Assembly (NCBI GenBank): GCA_002162915.1
Contig: MABB01000005.1
Span: 1 to 8,042 of the forward strand
DNA length: 8,042 nt
Source of the DNA: Rhodospirillales bacterium 47_12_T64
Lineage (GTDB): Bacteria > Pseudomonadota > Alphaproteobacteria > Kiloniellales > Kiloniellaceae
Direction: 5' to 3'
Part shown: piece after piece, positions 1 to 7,838 of the stretch
Layout of the letters: every line of letters begins with the position of its first letter
How positions within the stretch are numbered: the first letter of the stretch is position 1
The notes under the pieces: model-generated
What the model was told of the DNA's origin: nothing
Seen by the model: the letters and a program-made list of their open reading frames with translations, nothing else
Database searches by the model: none
Program-made: the position numbers and the translations under genes

Positions 1-889
1 TGCGTTGTAAAACCCAGTCGAAACCATTGAGCTTTGGGGATCGGGCGCAGCCGGGTAAGCCAATAACCGTTGCCTTTGTATGATTGCCCAGCAACAATAA
101 GTTTCCCGGATCAACAGGCATTCCAAAGTGTTCAATTGTTCCGCCAGCAAGCTCCAACCCTTTGGGTAAGGAATCCCGTCGATCAACAATAGCAGAAGCC
201 CCAAAAATGAGAATCAGATCGTGATTTTCTGAACTTAGTTTCTTTATTGCCTGTGCGATCTCGGCACTCTTGTGAGCAACGGTGATGGTTGTTTCCAGCT
301 TGTTCTCGCAGTTTTTCAGCCGCTGATTAACAACGGATCGGGTTTTTTCGAGAACGGTGTCTTTGGTTTGCGGTAACCGGGTTAAAATCAACCCGACCTT
401 ATGAACTTTGAAGGGATGGGCAACGATCCGGGTTGTTTTTTCTGCAGATTTCAGCGCTTCAACCGGGGCTGCGAGGGGGATTATCTTGGCGGTGGCAACT
501 AATTGTCCGGGATAAACAACGCTATAGGGCGCCAGGGTCGCGAGTGTAATTGCTTCGTTTATGTTGTTTAGGCTATCGACCTCACTTGGTGAAACAGAAA
601 GTACCCCGTGGACCGTGCTATGGATATTGCAGCGCCCGGTGAAGGCTTCGCTTGGGGAAAGTCCGTTTCCTGTTATGGCTTTACCGAGACGCGCGGCAGC
701 CTGATCTTCATGAATATCGCCCTCTTCAAGTTGGATTGAAACGACTTTCGTGATATCTGACTTTAACAGATCATCGATATCAGAAGCAGTAATCCTGTGC
801 CCTTTACCCAGTCTTCCAGAGCGACTTTTAATTGAGTGTGCGAGAAAAGAACCTTCGGCCTCTTCAGTATCAATCTCGGCGTAAATCAC
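1..889 (-). CDS. Molybdopterin-binding protein, probable N-terminal half of a MoeA-like/MobA-like fusion (partial, runs off the window)
   Basis: The open frame gives 296 codons from a GTG start at 889 to the window edge with no stop. The N-terminus has the E-A-E-G pattern (residues 10-13) seen in MoeA-type molybdopterin-binding domains. Later conserved-looking blocks are FTGRCN (83-88), GLILTRLP (166-173), FGASAIVDRRD (229-239), HFGMPVDPGN (254-263) and GLPGCARSPKLNGFDW (277-292). This order matches, from memory, the alphaproteobacterial family of roughly 500 or more residues in which this domain precedes a MobA/MocA-like nucleotidyltransferase; that C-terminal half lies outside the window. 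Such proteins are expected to handle or cytidylylate molybdenum cofactor in the cytoplasm. The start is chosen because GTG overlaps the upstream stop (GTGA), a GGGG lies 7 bases upstream, and the family's N-terminal block begins immediately. The role fits the operon: CoxL-type enzymes use molybdopterin cytosine dinucleotide. Confidence is high for the domain and moderate for the exact enzymatic role. Confidence 0.85.
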   Translation of the reverse strand, partial: MIYAEIDTEEAEGSFLAHSIKSRSGRLGKGHRITASDIDDLLKSDITKVVSIQLEEGDIHEDQAAARLGKAITGNGLSPSEAFTGRCNIHSTVHGVLSVSPSEVDSLNNINEAITLATLAPYSVVYPGQLVATAKIIPLAAPVEALKSAEKTTRIVAHPFKVHKVGLILTRLPQTKDTVLEKTRSVVNQRLKNCENKLETTITVAHKSAEIAQAIKKLSSENHDLILIFGASAIVDRRDSLPKGLELAGGTIEHFGMPVDPGNLLLLGNHTKATVIGLPGCARSPKLNGFDWVLQR

Positions 890-1563
890 TTGGGTGCCCC
901 ATTACGAAGAGTGTCAGTTATAGCAGCCAGTATTGACACCGCTATCTCTGCTGGGTTTTTGGCGCCAATGGGAAGCCCAATCGGACCATCAATCCGGTCC
1001 AGCCCTTCTACATGTTCCAGGCGTTCCAGACGTTTGGCATGGGTACGTTTGCTGCCTAGAGCACCGATGTAGAAGGCATCAGATTGAAGAGTTGCTTCTA
1101 TCGCAGGATCATCAAGTTTGGGGTCGTGGGTGAGAATAACGACGGCAGTTCGGTGATCGAGTTTTAACTCTTCCATGGCGTCATCCGGCCATTCGTTATT
1201 GATAACGCAATCCGGGAAGCGGGTTGGATTGCCAAAAGCTGATCTTGGGTCGACAAGGATAACTTCATATCCGGCGAGTTGCGACATGGGGACAAGAAAT
1301 TGAGAGATATGGACGGCGCCGACAATAATGATGCGTAAAGGCGGATTAAAAATCTGGATGAAAGTTTTAGAGCCCGATAGCTCATGCACATAAGATTTGT
1401 CGTCTCTTACAGCTTTTCTAATTTCGGGGAGTAATGGATGTTCGGCGTTCTCTTCGAGAGGAGAAATCAGTTCCTGAGTACCGCTTTCAATATCTGTAAG
1501 GAGGGCGACGGTTCTTTTTTCAGATTTGGCGAGGTTAAGTTGGTTCAGCAGATCTCGTTTCAT
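886..1563 (-). CDS. XdhC/CoxF-family protein, C-terminal Rossmann-domain half (225 aa)
   Basis: This is the second half of an XdhC/CoxF-type molybdenum cofactor insertion factor encoded as a separate gene. Residues 1-75 form a small alpha/beta lead-in. Residues 77-90 carry the Rossmann strand-turn-helix (RIIIVGAVHISQFL), in which the usual G-x-G-H is G-A-V-H. VILVDPRSAF (101-110) is the second strand with its acidic tip, AVVILTHDPKLD (140-151) and YIGALGSKRTH (165-175) follow, and GLPIGAKNPAEIAVSIL (196-212) is the characteristic C-terminal signature. Known XdhC proteins bind Mo cofactor and promote its sulfuration before insertion into xanthine dehydrogenase; the same job for CoxL is inferred here. 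The ATG at 1563 overlaps the preceding stop as ATGA, so translation is probably coupled to the CoxI-like half. Its own TGA overlaps the GTG of the next gene. Confidence 0.9.
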   Translation of the reverse strand: MKRDLLNQLNLAKSEKRTVALLTDIESGTQELISPLEENAEHPLLPEIRKAVRDDKSYVHELSGSKTFIQIFNPPLRIIIVGAVHISQFLVPMSQLAGYEVILVDPRSAFGNPTRFPDCVINNEWPDDAMEELKLDHRTAVVILTHDPKLDDPAIEATLQSDAFYIGALGSKRTHAKRLERLEHVEGLDRIDGPIGLPIGAKNPAEIAVSILAAITDTLRNGAPK

Positions 1564-1907
1564 GCCGCTTCCAATCGCTCGACATAAACCTGGATGGTAC
1601 CGCCGCAGGCAAGGCCAACATCCCAGGCTTGTTCATCGCCAACCCCGAATTCCAGGATTTGAGCTTTGCCATGGTCCATGATCTCAAGAGCTTCCTGTAT
1701 CACGGCACCTTCAATGCATCCACCACTAACGGACCCGAGCATTGTCATATCGTTATCTATGATCATCATGCTACCGGCCTGCCTTGGAGAGGAACCCCAG
1801 GTTTGGATCACAGTCGCAAGGGCGACTTTCTTGCCGGCATCTTGCCATGACGCAGCTGTCGCTAACAAATCTCCAGACGATAGATCTTGTTTGGTAAGAG
1901 TATTCAC
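1560..1907 (-). CDS. XdhC/CoxI-family protein, N-terminal domain alone (about 115 aa)
   Basis: This small protein matches the XdhC_CoxI domain. It has the TWGSSPRQAGSMM block followed by GSVSGGCIEGAVIQEA, and ends in VGLACGGTIQVYVERL, where the cysteine in the CGGT motif is typical of the family. Usual XdhC proteins join this domain to a Rossmann domain; here the partner is the next gene, overlapping by ATGA. I place the start at GTG 1907 because GGGAG sits 7 bases upstream (1915-1919); an in-frame GTG at 1928 would add seven residues but has no comparable ribosome binding site. The product is expected to be a cytoplasmic Mo-cofactor chaperone working with the Rossmann half on the coxL product. 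A 68-base gap separates it from coxE, the loosest junction among the maturation genes. Confidence 0.88.
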   Translation of the reverse strand: MNTLTKQDLSSGDLLATAASWQDAGKKVALATVIQTWGSSPRQAGSMMIIDNDMTMLGSVSGGCIEGAVIQEALEIMDHGKAQILEFGVGDEQAWDVGLACGGTIQVYVERLEAA

Positions 1908-1960
1908 CGTTTTTCTCCCGCGCCCCACGATTAACCTATGTTGTAGCTTTCTCTTGGGTT

Positions 1961-1989
1961 CTTATATGGTCTTTTTTACTTCTTGTTAT
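1961..1989 (-). promoter_or_regulatory. Possible weak internal promoter before the XdhC pair
   Basis: On the minus strand a TATAAG hexamer (1966-1961) lies 17 bases after ATAACA (1989-1984), which overlaps the last codons of coxE. The -10 matches the sigma-70 consensus at five of six positions, but the -35 matches at only three. The site sits at the 68-base gap before the CoxI-like gene, the only real gap after coxD. AT-rich sequence yields such matches by chance, so this is only a candidate. Confidence 0.18.
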
Positions 1990-3214
1990 GTTTAATGAAG
2001 GGATTGGATTGCAAGCTTTCAACCAGTCTCTCCAAACTTTCCAGATTATGTGCGCTTCGAAATTCATCTACATGCGGTAACATGAGCTTTATGCCACGTG
2101 CTTTTGCTTCAAAAGCATCGTACCGAAGTAGTGGGTTAAGCCAAATTAATTTTCGACAGGATCTGTGTAATCTATCCATTTCCAAAGAGAGATCTTGATC
2201 GCTTTCTCGCTCTAGGCCGTCTGTTATCAACAGTACATTGGCTCCCTGGCCGAGAACACGACGTGACCAATGTTGGTTAAATTCATGAAGAGCTGTGGCT
2301 ATTCTTGTGCCTCCGGACCAATCGTCGATCTGCTTGCCAACAGCGTCGAGTGCCTCATCCACATCTTTATTTCGCATCTGTCGCGTTATGTTATGCAAAC
2401 GGGTGCCAAAAACAAAGCTATGTATTCTGTCTCGCGCCCCACTGAGGGTATGTACAAAGTGGAGTAACATTCGGCTGTAATGGCTCATAGAGCCTGAGAT
2501 ATCGCAGAGGACAACAAGAGGGGCTTTTTTATGTTGGCGTGACTTATGCCGAAGCTCGATGATGTCGCCGCCGCTGCGCAGGGAAGCTTGCATGGTGCGT
2601 CTTGCATCTATCCTTTGCCCTCGTGGTGTCGGTGAAAAGCGGCGAGTGATTATGTCTTCTGATGGCAATTTTAATCGCTTTATGAGCCGAAGTGCATTTT
2701 GCTGCTCTTGGGAACTCATTTGTTCGAAGTCTTTGTGCCTTATGACTTCTTCATCCGAGATGGTCAGGCGCGCATCGAATTCAACTTCGGTTTTTTCTTC
2801 ATCTTCTTCTCGGGCGGGCGGTTTTTCCTGATCTGGCGTGAAGGCCTCACTCACGCGTTTTAATGCCTTGTCCTTTTCATCTTTAGGCGCATTTTCCAGA
2901 AATGTTGTTGGCAAGAGCATTGCCATGGCACGTTGCAAGAGGTCTGGGTTACGCCAGAAAATATAAAAACACTGATCAAAAATCTCCTGCTGATCTCTGC
3001 TCGTGATAAAGAGGCAGCTTAGAGTGGCGTAGAGATCATCTCTACGGCCTAAGCCGGTAATCTCTATTGCATCGATCGCATCCAACACGCGTGCAGGAGG
3101 AATGTTGAGGCCCGCTTTACGTAAGGTCCTGGCAAAATGAACCAGGTTCTCTGCCAAATATCCTTCTTTTGAAGGCAAATTTGAGAATGGGGTGGATGGC
3201 GGGGATGAGGTCAA
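1976..3214 (-). CDS. coxE: CoxE-like von Willebrand factor A domain protein (412 aa)
   Basis: Residues 15-120 form the helical N-terminal region of CoxE-like proteins (ENLVHFARTLRKAGLNIPP near 22-40). Residues 128-147 are a charged, Glu-rich linker. The C-terminal half is a VWA domain with an intact MIDAS metal site: D238-I-S-G-S242, the threonine of SGGT (300-303), and T331-D-G333. The protein lacks a signal peptide or membrane segment, so it is probably cytoplasmic. In CO dehydrogenase operons CoxE is the partner of the AAA+ protein CoxD and acts in active-site maturation; that pairing is reproduced here, with coxD ending 3 bases upstream. The start is a TTG at 3214, with GGGG 8 bases upstream inside the end of coxD; a later TTG (codon 13) is possible but would trim the N-terminus. 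The use of TTG suggests reduced translation relative to coxD. Confidence 0.92.
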   Translation of the reverse strand: MTSSPPSTPFSNLPSKEGYLAENLVHFARTLRKAGLNIPPARVLDAIDAIEITGLGRRDDLYATLSCLFITSRDQQEIFDQCFYIFWRNPDLLQRAMAMLLPTTFLENAPKDEKDKALKRVSEAFTPDQEKPPAREEDEEKTEVEFDARLTISDEEVIRHKDFEQMSSQEQQNALRLIKRLKLPSEDIITRRFSPTPRGQRIDARRTMQASLRSGGDIIELRHKSRQHKKAPLVVLCDISGSMSHYSRMLLHFVHTLSGARDRIHSFVFGTRLHNITRQMRNKDVDEALDAVGKQIDDWSGGTRIATALHEFNQHWSRRVLGQGANVLLITDGLERESDQDLSLEMDRLHRSCRKLIWLNPLLRYDAFEAKARGIKLMLPHVDEFRSAHNLESLERLVESLQSNPFIKHNKK

Positions 3215-3217
3215 AAG

Positions 3218-4147
3218 CTAAACCCCGGCCAGATCCATCTCTCCATGGATCTTTTGTAGCATTTGTGATGCTTCGCTACCTTGAATACGCCCGATGTCAT
3301 CTTGATATTTCAAGAGAACACCCAGAGTATCACTGATGGCTTCAGGTGCCAGTGATACGCAGTTGAGTTGTGTCAATGCATTGGTCCAGTCAATCGTCTC
3401 TGCAATACCTGGCTGTTTGAAAATTTCCGGATTTTTTCGAAGTTCCTGAATAAAGAATACCACTTCCTTGCTTAATCTTTCTGCGGCATCTGGTGCCTTT
3501 ATTGTCAGAATTTCCAATTCCCTCAAAGCATCAGGATAATCAACCCAGTGATAGAGACACCGACGTTTTAATGCATCGTGGATTTCCCGGGTTCTGTTTG
3601 ACGTAATCACGACAATTGGCGGCTCTTCCGCCTTGATTGTACCGAGTTCGGGGATGGTAATCTGGTAATCAGAGAGAACTTCCAGAAGATAGGCTTCGAA
3701 AGCTTCATCTGCACGATCAAGTTCGTCGATGAGAAGTATGGGGCTTTTGCCCTTTGCGCCTTCCAGGGCTTCGAGAAGGGGGCGCTTGATCAAGAATTCA
3801 GGTGTGAAAATGTCTTTTGATAAACGACTACGATCTGTCTCACCCGCAGCTTCAGCAATGCGAATTTCAACCATCTGCCGGGTGTAATTCCATTCATAGA
3901 CGGCGGTGTTGACATCCAGGCCTTCATAACATTGCAGGCGGATCAAGGGGCGGTCGAGTGTTGCGGATAGAACCTTGGCGATTTCAGTTTTCCCAACACC
4001 GGCTTCCCCCTCTAAAAACAGAGGACGTTGCATCTTCAGTGTCAGGAAAATTACCGTTGCGAGGGATCGATCTGCAACATATTTACCTGCCGAAAGATAT
4101 TGAAGAACGTCATCAACAGACTGAGGAATTTGAGGTTGGTTGGGCAT
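3218..4147 (-). CDS. coxD: CoxD-like MoxR-family AAA+ ATPase (309 aa)
   Basis: This is a single AAA+ module of about the usual length. The Walker A is G47-EAGVGKT-54, Walker B is ILLIDE (137-142), sensor 1 is N184 in ITSNRTREI, and the candidate arginine finger is R195/R196 in the KRRC motif. The remaining C-terminal region forms the helical lid. In Oligotropha (Afipia) carboxidovorans, CoxD is the ATP-dependent chaperone that helps build the Mo-S-Cu site of CO dehydrogenase by partly unfolding the apo-enzyme. Here the target large subunit lacks the copper-ligand cysteine, so the likely job is Mo sulfuration or cofactor loading; this is inferred. The ATG at 4147 has GGAG a few bases upstream. 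The gene follows the terminator after coxM and is immediately followed by coxE, its expected VWA partner. Confidence 0.95.
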   Translation of the reverse strand: MPNQPQIPQSVDDVLQYLSAGKYVADRSLATVIFLTLKMQRPLFLEGEAGVGKTEIAKVLSATLDRPLIRLQCYEGLDVNTAVYEWNYTRQMVEIRIAEAAGETDRSRLSKDIFTPEFLIKRPLLEALEGAKGKSPILLIDELDRADEAFEAYLLEVLSDYQITIPELGTIKAEEPPIVVITSNRTREIHDALKRRCLYHWVDYPDALRELEILTIKAPDAAERLSKEVVFFIQELRKNPEIFKQPGIAETIDWTNALTQLNCVSLAPEAISDTLGVLLKYQDDIGRIQGSEASQMLQKIHGEMDLAGV

Positions 4148-4167
4148 GACGCGCTCCGGGTAATTAG

Positions 4168-4213
4168 AAACACAAAAATGGCCACTCCCGGGTATTGTAA
4201 CCGAAAGTGGCCA
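4168..4213 (-). terminator. Rho-independent terminator between coxM and coxD
   Basis: The minus-strand transcript can form a 13-bp stem, with arms 4213-4201 (UGGCCACUUUCGG) and 4191-4179 (CCGGGAGUGGCCA), around a 9-base loop, followed directly by UUUUUGUGUUU. Two inner pairs are U-G wobbles in the minus-strand RNA but would be C-A mismatches in a plus-strand RNA, so the structure is tuned to the minus direction. It starts 7 bases after the coxM stop. Given that coxD continues downstream on the same strand, it probably reduces read-through rather than ending the operon. Confidence 0.88.
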
Positions 4214-4219
4214 GATAAA

Positions 4220-4999
4220 TTAACCGTCGATTTGGGCGACAGCTCGCTTGGCAAGAACCTTGATCAGATTTGCCCGATATTCTGCCGAAGCATGAAGATC
4301 ACTGTTGAGACCATCTGCTGAAACATTGATGTTCTCAATAGACTGGGTTGAGAAATTGCTCGATAGAGCAGCTTCCATCTCAGTTTGCCTGAAGACACAA
4401 GGACCTGCTCCGGTAATCGCAACTCTGATACCATTGGACGTTTTCGCTACCATGACACCGACAATGGCATAGCGCGAAGCCGGGTTATCAAACTTCATAT
4501 AAGCAGCGGCATCTGGTTGAGGGAAAGTGACATTGGTAATAATCTCACCCTCCTCAAGTACAGTTTCGAAGAGATCCGTAAAGAAATCATCTCCTGCAAT
4601 GGCGCGTTTATTAGTAGTGATAACAGCGTTCAGCCCGACCACTGCGGCTGGGTAATCTGCTGCGGGGTCATTGTTAGCAATTGACCCGCCAATGGTTCCA
4701 CGATTGCGCACCTGAGCGTCGCCTATTCCCTTTGCGAGCGAGGCAAGAGCCGGAATGGTTGCCTTAGCTGCCACTTCGGCGTGGGTGGTCATGGAGCCAA
4801 TAGCCAGTTGATCACCATCGGGACATACGCCACGAAGCGACTCAATCGCGCTCAGATCGACGAGAGCTTCTGGTTGAGCCAATCGCTGTTTCAGTGTCGG
4901 TAATAAAGTCTGACCACCTGCGAGTAGAACAGTATCCTCGTTCAGGAGGGCTGCTGCTTCGTCGAGTGTACTCGGACGTTTATAATTAAATTCATACAT
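4220..4999 (-). CDS. coxM: FAD-binding medium subunit of the molybdenum hydroxylase (CoxM-like, 259 aa)
   Basis: This subunit takes electrons from the [2Fe-2S] small subunit to FAD and on to an acceptor. The PCMH-type FAD domain shows both family motifs: AGGQTL at 27-32 and TIGGS at 102-106, the latter followed by ANNDPAADYPA. The C-terminal third (from about 160) fits the CoxM/XDH FAD C-terminal domain. At 259 residues it is somewhat shorter than the roughly 288 of the O. carboxidovorans CoxM, but no motif is missing. The start at 4999 is preferred over an in-frame start at 5038 because AGGGAGG lies 8 bases upstream and the family N-terminus, with the Y-E-F-x-Y-x-R-P pattern, begins there; the longer form would add 13 residues overlapping the end of coxL. 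The gap after coxL is 14 bases. A terminator follows its stop. Confidence 0.94.
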   Translation of the reverse strand: MYEFNYKRPSTLDEAAALLNEDTVLLAGGQTLLPTLKQRLAQPEALVDLSAIESLRGVCPDGDQLAIGSMTTHAEVAAKATIPALASLAKGIGDAQVRNRGTIGGSIANNDPAADYPAAVVGLNAVITTNKRAIAGDDFFTDLFETVLEEGEIITNVTFPQPDAAAYMKFDNPASRYAIVGVMVAKTSNGIRVAITGAGPCVFRQTEMEAALSSNFSTQSIENINVSADGLNSDLHASAEYRANLIKVLAKRAVAQIDG

Positions 5000-5013
5000 G
5001 ATGCATTCCTCCC

Positions 5014-7365
5014 TTAAAGACCCTGTGCCGCACGCCAAACCTTTTCAGGTGTGGCTGGCATATCGATTTCCTTGCCGAGGGCATTGGTGATGGCGTTCAT
5101 CAAAGCCGCCGGTGCAGAGATGGCACCTGCCTCTCCGCAACCCTTCACGCCCAGAGGATTGGTCGTGCAGGGTGTGTTGATGGTTTCAACTCTGAACGTT
5201 GGCAGATCATCCGCACGTGGCATACAGTAGTCCATGTAGGAACCGGTCAAGAGTTGCCCGCTTTCTTTATCATAGACACAGTTTTCCATAAGAGCCTGTC
5301 CAATACCCTGAGCAAGCCCACCGTGAACCTGACCTTCGACGATCATCGGGTTAATGATGTTCCCGAAATCATCTACAGCAACCCAGTCGAGGATCTCTGT
5401 CGTACCTGTTTCCGGGTCGATTTCGACCTCGGCGATGTGCGTTCCGGCAGGGAAAGTAAAGTTGAGAGGGTCATAAAAGGCCGTCTCATCCATTCCAGGC
5501 TCCACATCTGCGGGATAGTTGTGCGGGACGTAGGCCGAGAAAGCGATTTCAGCCATGGTCATTTGTTTATCTGTACCAGCCACAGAGAACACACCGCCAG
5601 AATGTTCGATGTCTTCTACGGATGCTTCCAGGGTATGTGCGGCAATCTTTTTGCTTTTTTCGACAATCTTGTCGATAGCTTTCATGATTGCAGAACCCCC
5701 GACTGCGAGAGAGCGGGAACCGTAAGTGCCCATCCCGAAAGGCACTTTCCCCGTATCGCCATGTGATATTTCAACCTGATCAATGGGAACCCCCAACTGA
5801 TCAGAAATAATCTGGGCAAAGGTGGTCTCATGCCCCTGACCGTGAGAATGGCTACCGGTAAAGACGGTAACACTTCCTGTTGGATTGAAACGAACCTGAG
5901 CGGATTCCCAAAGACCAACACCGGCACCAAGGGAGCCAACTGCTGCAGAAGGTGCAATACCACAGGCTTCAATAAAGGAAGAATAACCGATGCCGCGTAA
6001 TTTTCCGCGTTGGGCTGATTCCGCTTTGCGGGCGTCAAAGCCAGCGTAATCGATAGTCTCCTGCGCTTTGTCCATGGCGAGGGCATAGTTGCCGCTGTCA
6101 TAAGTCATGATCACAGGTGTTTCATAAGGGTAAGCATCCGGCGCGATGAAGTTACGCTTTCGAATCTCTCCGGGATCTATCCCCATCTCGCGAGCACCGA
6201 TCTCGATCATGCGTTCAACGACATAGGTTGCTTCCGGGCGACCCGCACCACGATAGGCATCTACAGGAGCCGTATTGGTGAAGCCTGCTTGGACCTCGAC
6301 ATAAATTGCGGGCATGGTGTACTGACCATTTAGCAATGTTCCATAGAGATAGGTTGGAACAGCCGAAGCAAAAGTGGAGAGATAACAGCCGACGTTTGCT
6401 TTGGTGGATACCTTGAAGCCTAAGATCTTACCGTTGGAATCAAAAGCCATTTCGGCGTGAGTTTCATGGTCTCGGCCATGAGCATCGCTGAGGAAGGCTT
6501 CTGAACGTTCCGCAGTCCACTTGATCGGGAGATTTAGTTTCTTTGTTGCCCAGGCACAGACGGTTTCTTCTGAGTAGATAAAGATTTTAGAGCCAAATCC
6601 ACCACCTACATCGGGGGCAATAACCCGGAGTTTATGCTCTGGAGCTACGCCGTTAAAAGCAGATAGAACGAGTCGATGAACGTGTGGATTTTGGCTCGTC
6701 GTATAAAGCGTAATTTCATCAGTACCCATGTCGTATTCACCAAGAGCAGCACGGGGCTCCATCGCATTGGGGATAACGCGATTGTTTCGCAGATCCATGC
6801 GCGTGACATGGTGGGCGGTTGATATCGCTTGTTCAGCCGCAGCCTTATCACCGAGTTCCCAATCGAAGGAAAGATTACCCGGCACATCAGCGTGAATTTG
6901 CGGGGCTCCCTCGGCGAGGGCATCTCCGACCTCGACAACGTGGGGAAGTTCTTCGTAATCAATTTCAACAAGTTCTGCTGCGTCTTTGGCTTGTTGTAAG
7001 GTATCGGCGACAACCAAAGCGACCTGATGGCCAACATAGCGAACATGACCTATCGCCAAAGCAGGATGAGCCGGAGCTTTATGAGGCGTGCCATCTTTTG
7101 ATGTAATACTCCAGCCACAAATAATGGGACCAATACCGTCGGCTTCCATATCCGGGCCGGTAAGGACAGCAACAACACCAGGGGCTTTCAACGCTTCCGT
7201 TGCATCAAAGTCATTAATCTTTGCGTGGGCATAGGGGGAGCGAACGAAGTACCCGTAAGTTTGCCCAGGTTTGGTGATGTCATCGAGATAACGCCCTTTG
7301 CCGATGATAAAACGTTTGTCTTCTTTGCGCCGGACAGAAGCGCCAATCCCTGTTTCTGTGCTCAT
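5014..7365 (-). CDS. coxL: Form II CoxL-like molybdopterin-binding catalytic subunit, aerobic xanthine oxidase family (783 aa)
   Basis: This is the catalytic subunit of a molybdenum hydroxylase. Residues 10-145 form the aldehyde oxidase/xanthine dehydrogenase a/b hammerhead domain, beginning with the [17 protein letters not shown] block. Residues about 160-775 are the Mo-cofactor domain: GGGFGSK at 254-260, active-site loop A370-YRGAGR-376, [10 protein letters not shown] near 505-514, GMGTYGSRS at 544-552, and catalytic Glu745 in KGCGEAG. The loop lacks the cysteine that binds copper in form I CO dehydrogenase (AYRCSFR), so this is form II. Known relatives with this loop include putative slow CO oxidisers and oxidases of aldehydes or N-heterocycles; 'carbon monoxide dehydrogenase' would be an overcall. 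It starts 2 bases after coxS, with GGAGGG as ribosome site inside the coxS end. Length is close to the usual 780-810. Confidence 0.95.
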   Translation of the reverse strand: MSTETGIGASVRRKEDKRFIIGKGRYLDDITKPGQTYGYFVRSPYAHAKINDFDATEALKAPGVVAVLTGPDMEADGIGPIICGWSITSKDGTPHKAPAHPALAIGHVRYVGHQVALVVADTLQQAKDAAELVEIDYEELPHVVEVGDALAEGAPQIHADVPGNLSFDWELGDKAAAEQAISTAHHVTRMDLRNNRVIPNAMEPRAALGEYDMGTDEITLYTTSQNPHVHRLVLSAFNGVAPEHKLRVIAPDVGGGFGSKIFIYSEETVCAWATKKLNLPIKWTAERSEAFLSDAHGRDHETHAEMAFDSNGKILGFKVSTKANVGCYLSTFASAVPTYLYGTLLNGQYTMPAIYVEVQAGFTNTAPVDAYRGAGRPEATYVVERMIEIGAREMGIDPGEIRKRNFIAPDAYPYETPVIMTYDSGNYALAMDKAQETIDYAGFDARKAESAQRGKLRGIGYSSFIEACGIAPSAAVGSLGAGVGLWESAQVRFNPTGSVTVFTGSHSHGQGHETTFAQIISDQLGVPIDQVEISHGDTGKVPFGMGTYGSRSLAVGGSAIMKAIDKIVEKSKKIAAHTLEASVEDIEHSGGVFSVAGTDKQMTMAEIAFSAYVPHNYPADVEPGMDETAFYDPLNFTFPAGTHIAEVEIDPETGTTEILDWVAVDDFGNIINPMIVEGQVHGGLAQGIGQALMENCVYDKESGQLLTGSYMDYCMPRADDLPTFRVETINTPCTTNPLGVKGCGEAGAISAPAALMNAITNALGKEIDMPATPEKVWRAAQGL

Positions 7366-7367
7366 AA

Positions 7368-7838
7368 TCAGCCCTCCATCTCTTGTGCAGCCGCTTTCAC
7401 GGATTTGACGATGTTCTGATATCCTGTGCAGCGACAGATGTTGCCTTCCAGACCCTTACGGATCGAAGCATCATCCAGATTGTCCTGCTTTTTCACCAGA
7501 TCGATGGCACTCATAATCATCCCCGTGGTGCAAAAGCCACACTGCAGACCGTGATTTTCCTGAAAAGATTTCTGCATGGGGTGAAGATCTCCACCATGGT
7601 TTGAAAGCCCTTCAATGGTTGTGATTTCTGCACCTTCTGCCTGAACAGCAAGCATTGTGCAGGATTTGGCACTGTTTCCATTCACATGGACAACACAAGC
7701 GCCGCATTGGCTGGTGTCACAACCGACATGGGTACCGGTTAGTCTCAAGTTTTCTCGGATAAAAGTTACAAGCAAGGTGTTCGGCGGGATATCAGCCGAG
7801 ACTTGCTTGCCATTTACTGTCATGGATACCGTTGGCAT
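7368..7838 (-). CDS. coxS: [2Fe-2S] small subunit of the molybdenum hydroxylase (CoxS-like, 156 aa)
   Basis: This iron-sulfur subunit carries electrons from the molybdenum centre of CoxL to the FAD of CoxM. The plant-ferredoxin-type N-terminal domain has C40, C45, C48 and C60 (C-x4-C-x2-C-x11-C). The helical C-terminal domain has C100, C103, C135 and C137 (C-x2-C-x31-C-x-C), in QCGFCTTGM and GNICRCTGY. All eight cluster ligands are present and Gln99, next to the Mo-proximal cluster, is kept. There is no signal peptide, as expected for a cytoplasmic or membrane-associated enzyme. The ATG at 7838 has AGGAG 7 bases upstream. It is the first gene of the operon, giving the order S-L-M that is typical of form II clusters, whereas form I clusters are usually M-S-L. 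Confidence 0.96.
   Translation of the reverse strand: MPTVSMTVNGKQVSADIPPNTLLVTFIRENLRLTGTHVGCDTSQCGACVVHVNGNSAKSCTMLAVQAEGAEITTIEGLSNHGGDLHPMQKSFQENHGLQCGFCTTGMIMSAIDLVKKQDNLDDASIRKGLEGNICRCTGYQNIVKSVKAAAQEMEG

Noticed and set aside
1666..1995. A 109-codon plus-strand frame over the CoxI-like gene and the following gap
   Set aside because: The CoxI-like product on the other strand has clear family motifs; the antisense frame has none.
5000..5038. Longer coxM form starting at 5038
   Set aside because: The extra 13 residues overlap the coxL end, do not resemble the family N-terminus, and the start at 4999 has the better ribosome binding site.
5254..5766. A 170-codon plus-strand open frame antisense to coxL
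   Set aside because: It lies wholly inside the strongly supported coxL gene, shows no recognisable domain, and its composition is that expected from the complement of a coding frame.
5682..6101. A 139-codon minus-strand frame within coxL
   Set aside because: It is another frame of coxL, which reads through with all family motifs; its product is low-complexity and unlike any family I know.
6238..6258. Calling the enzyme a true (form I) carbon monoxide dehydrogenase
   Set aside because: The active-site loop is AYRGAGR and not AYRCSFR, and gene order is S-L-M and not M-S-L.
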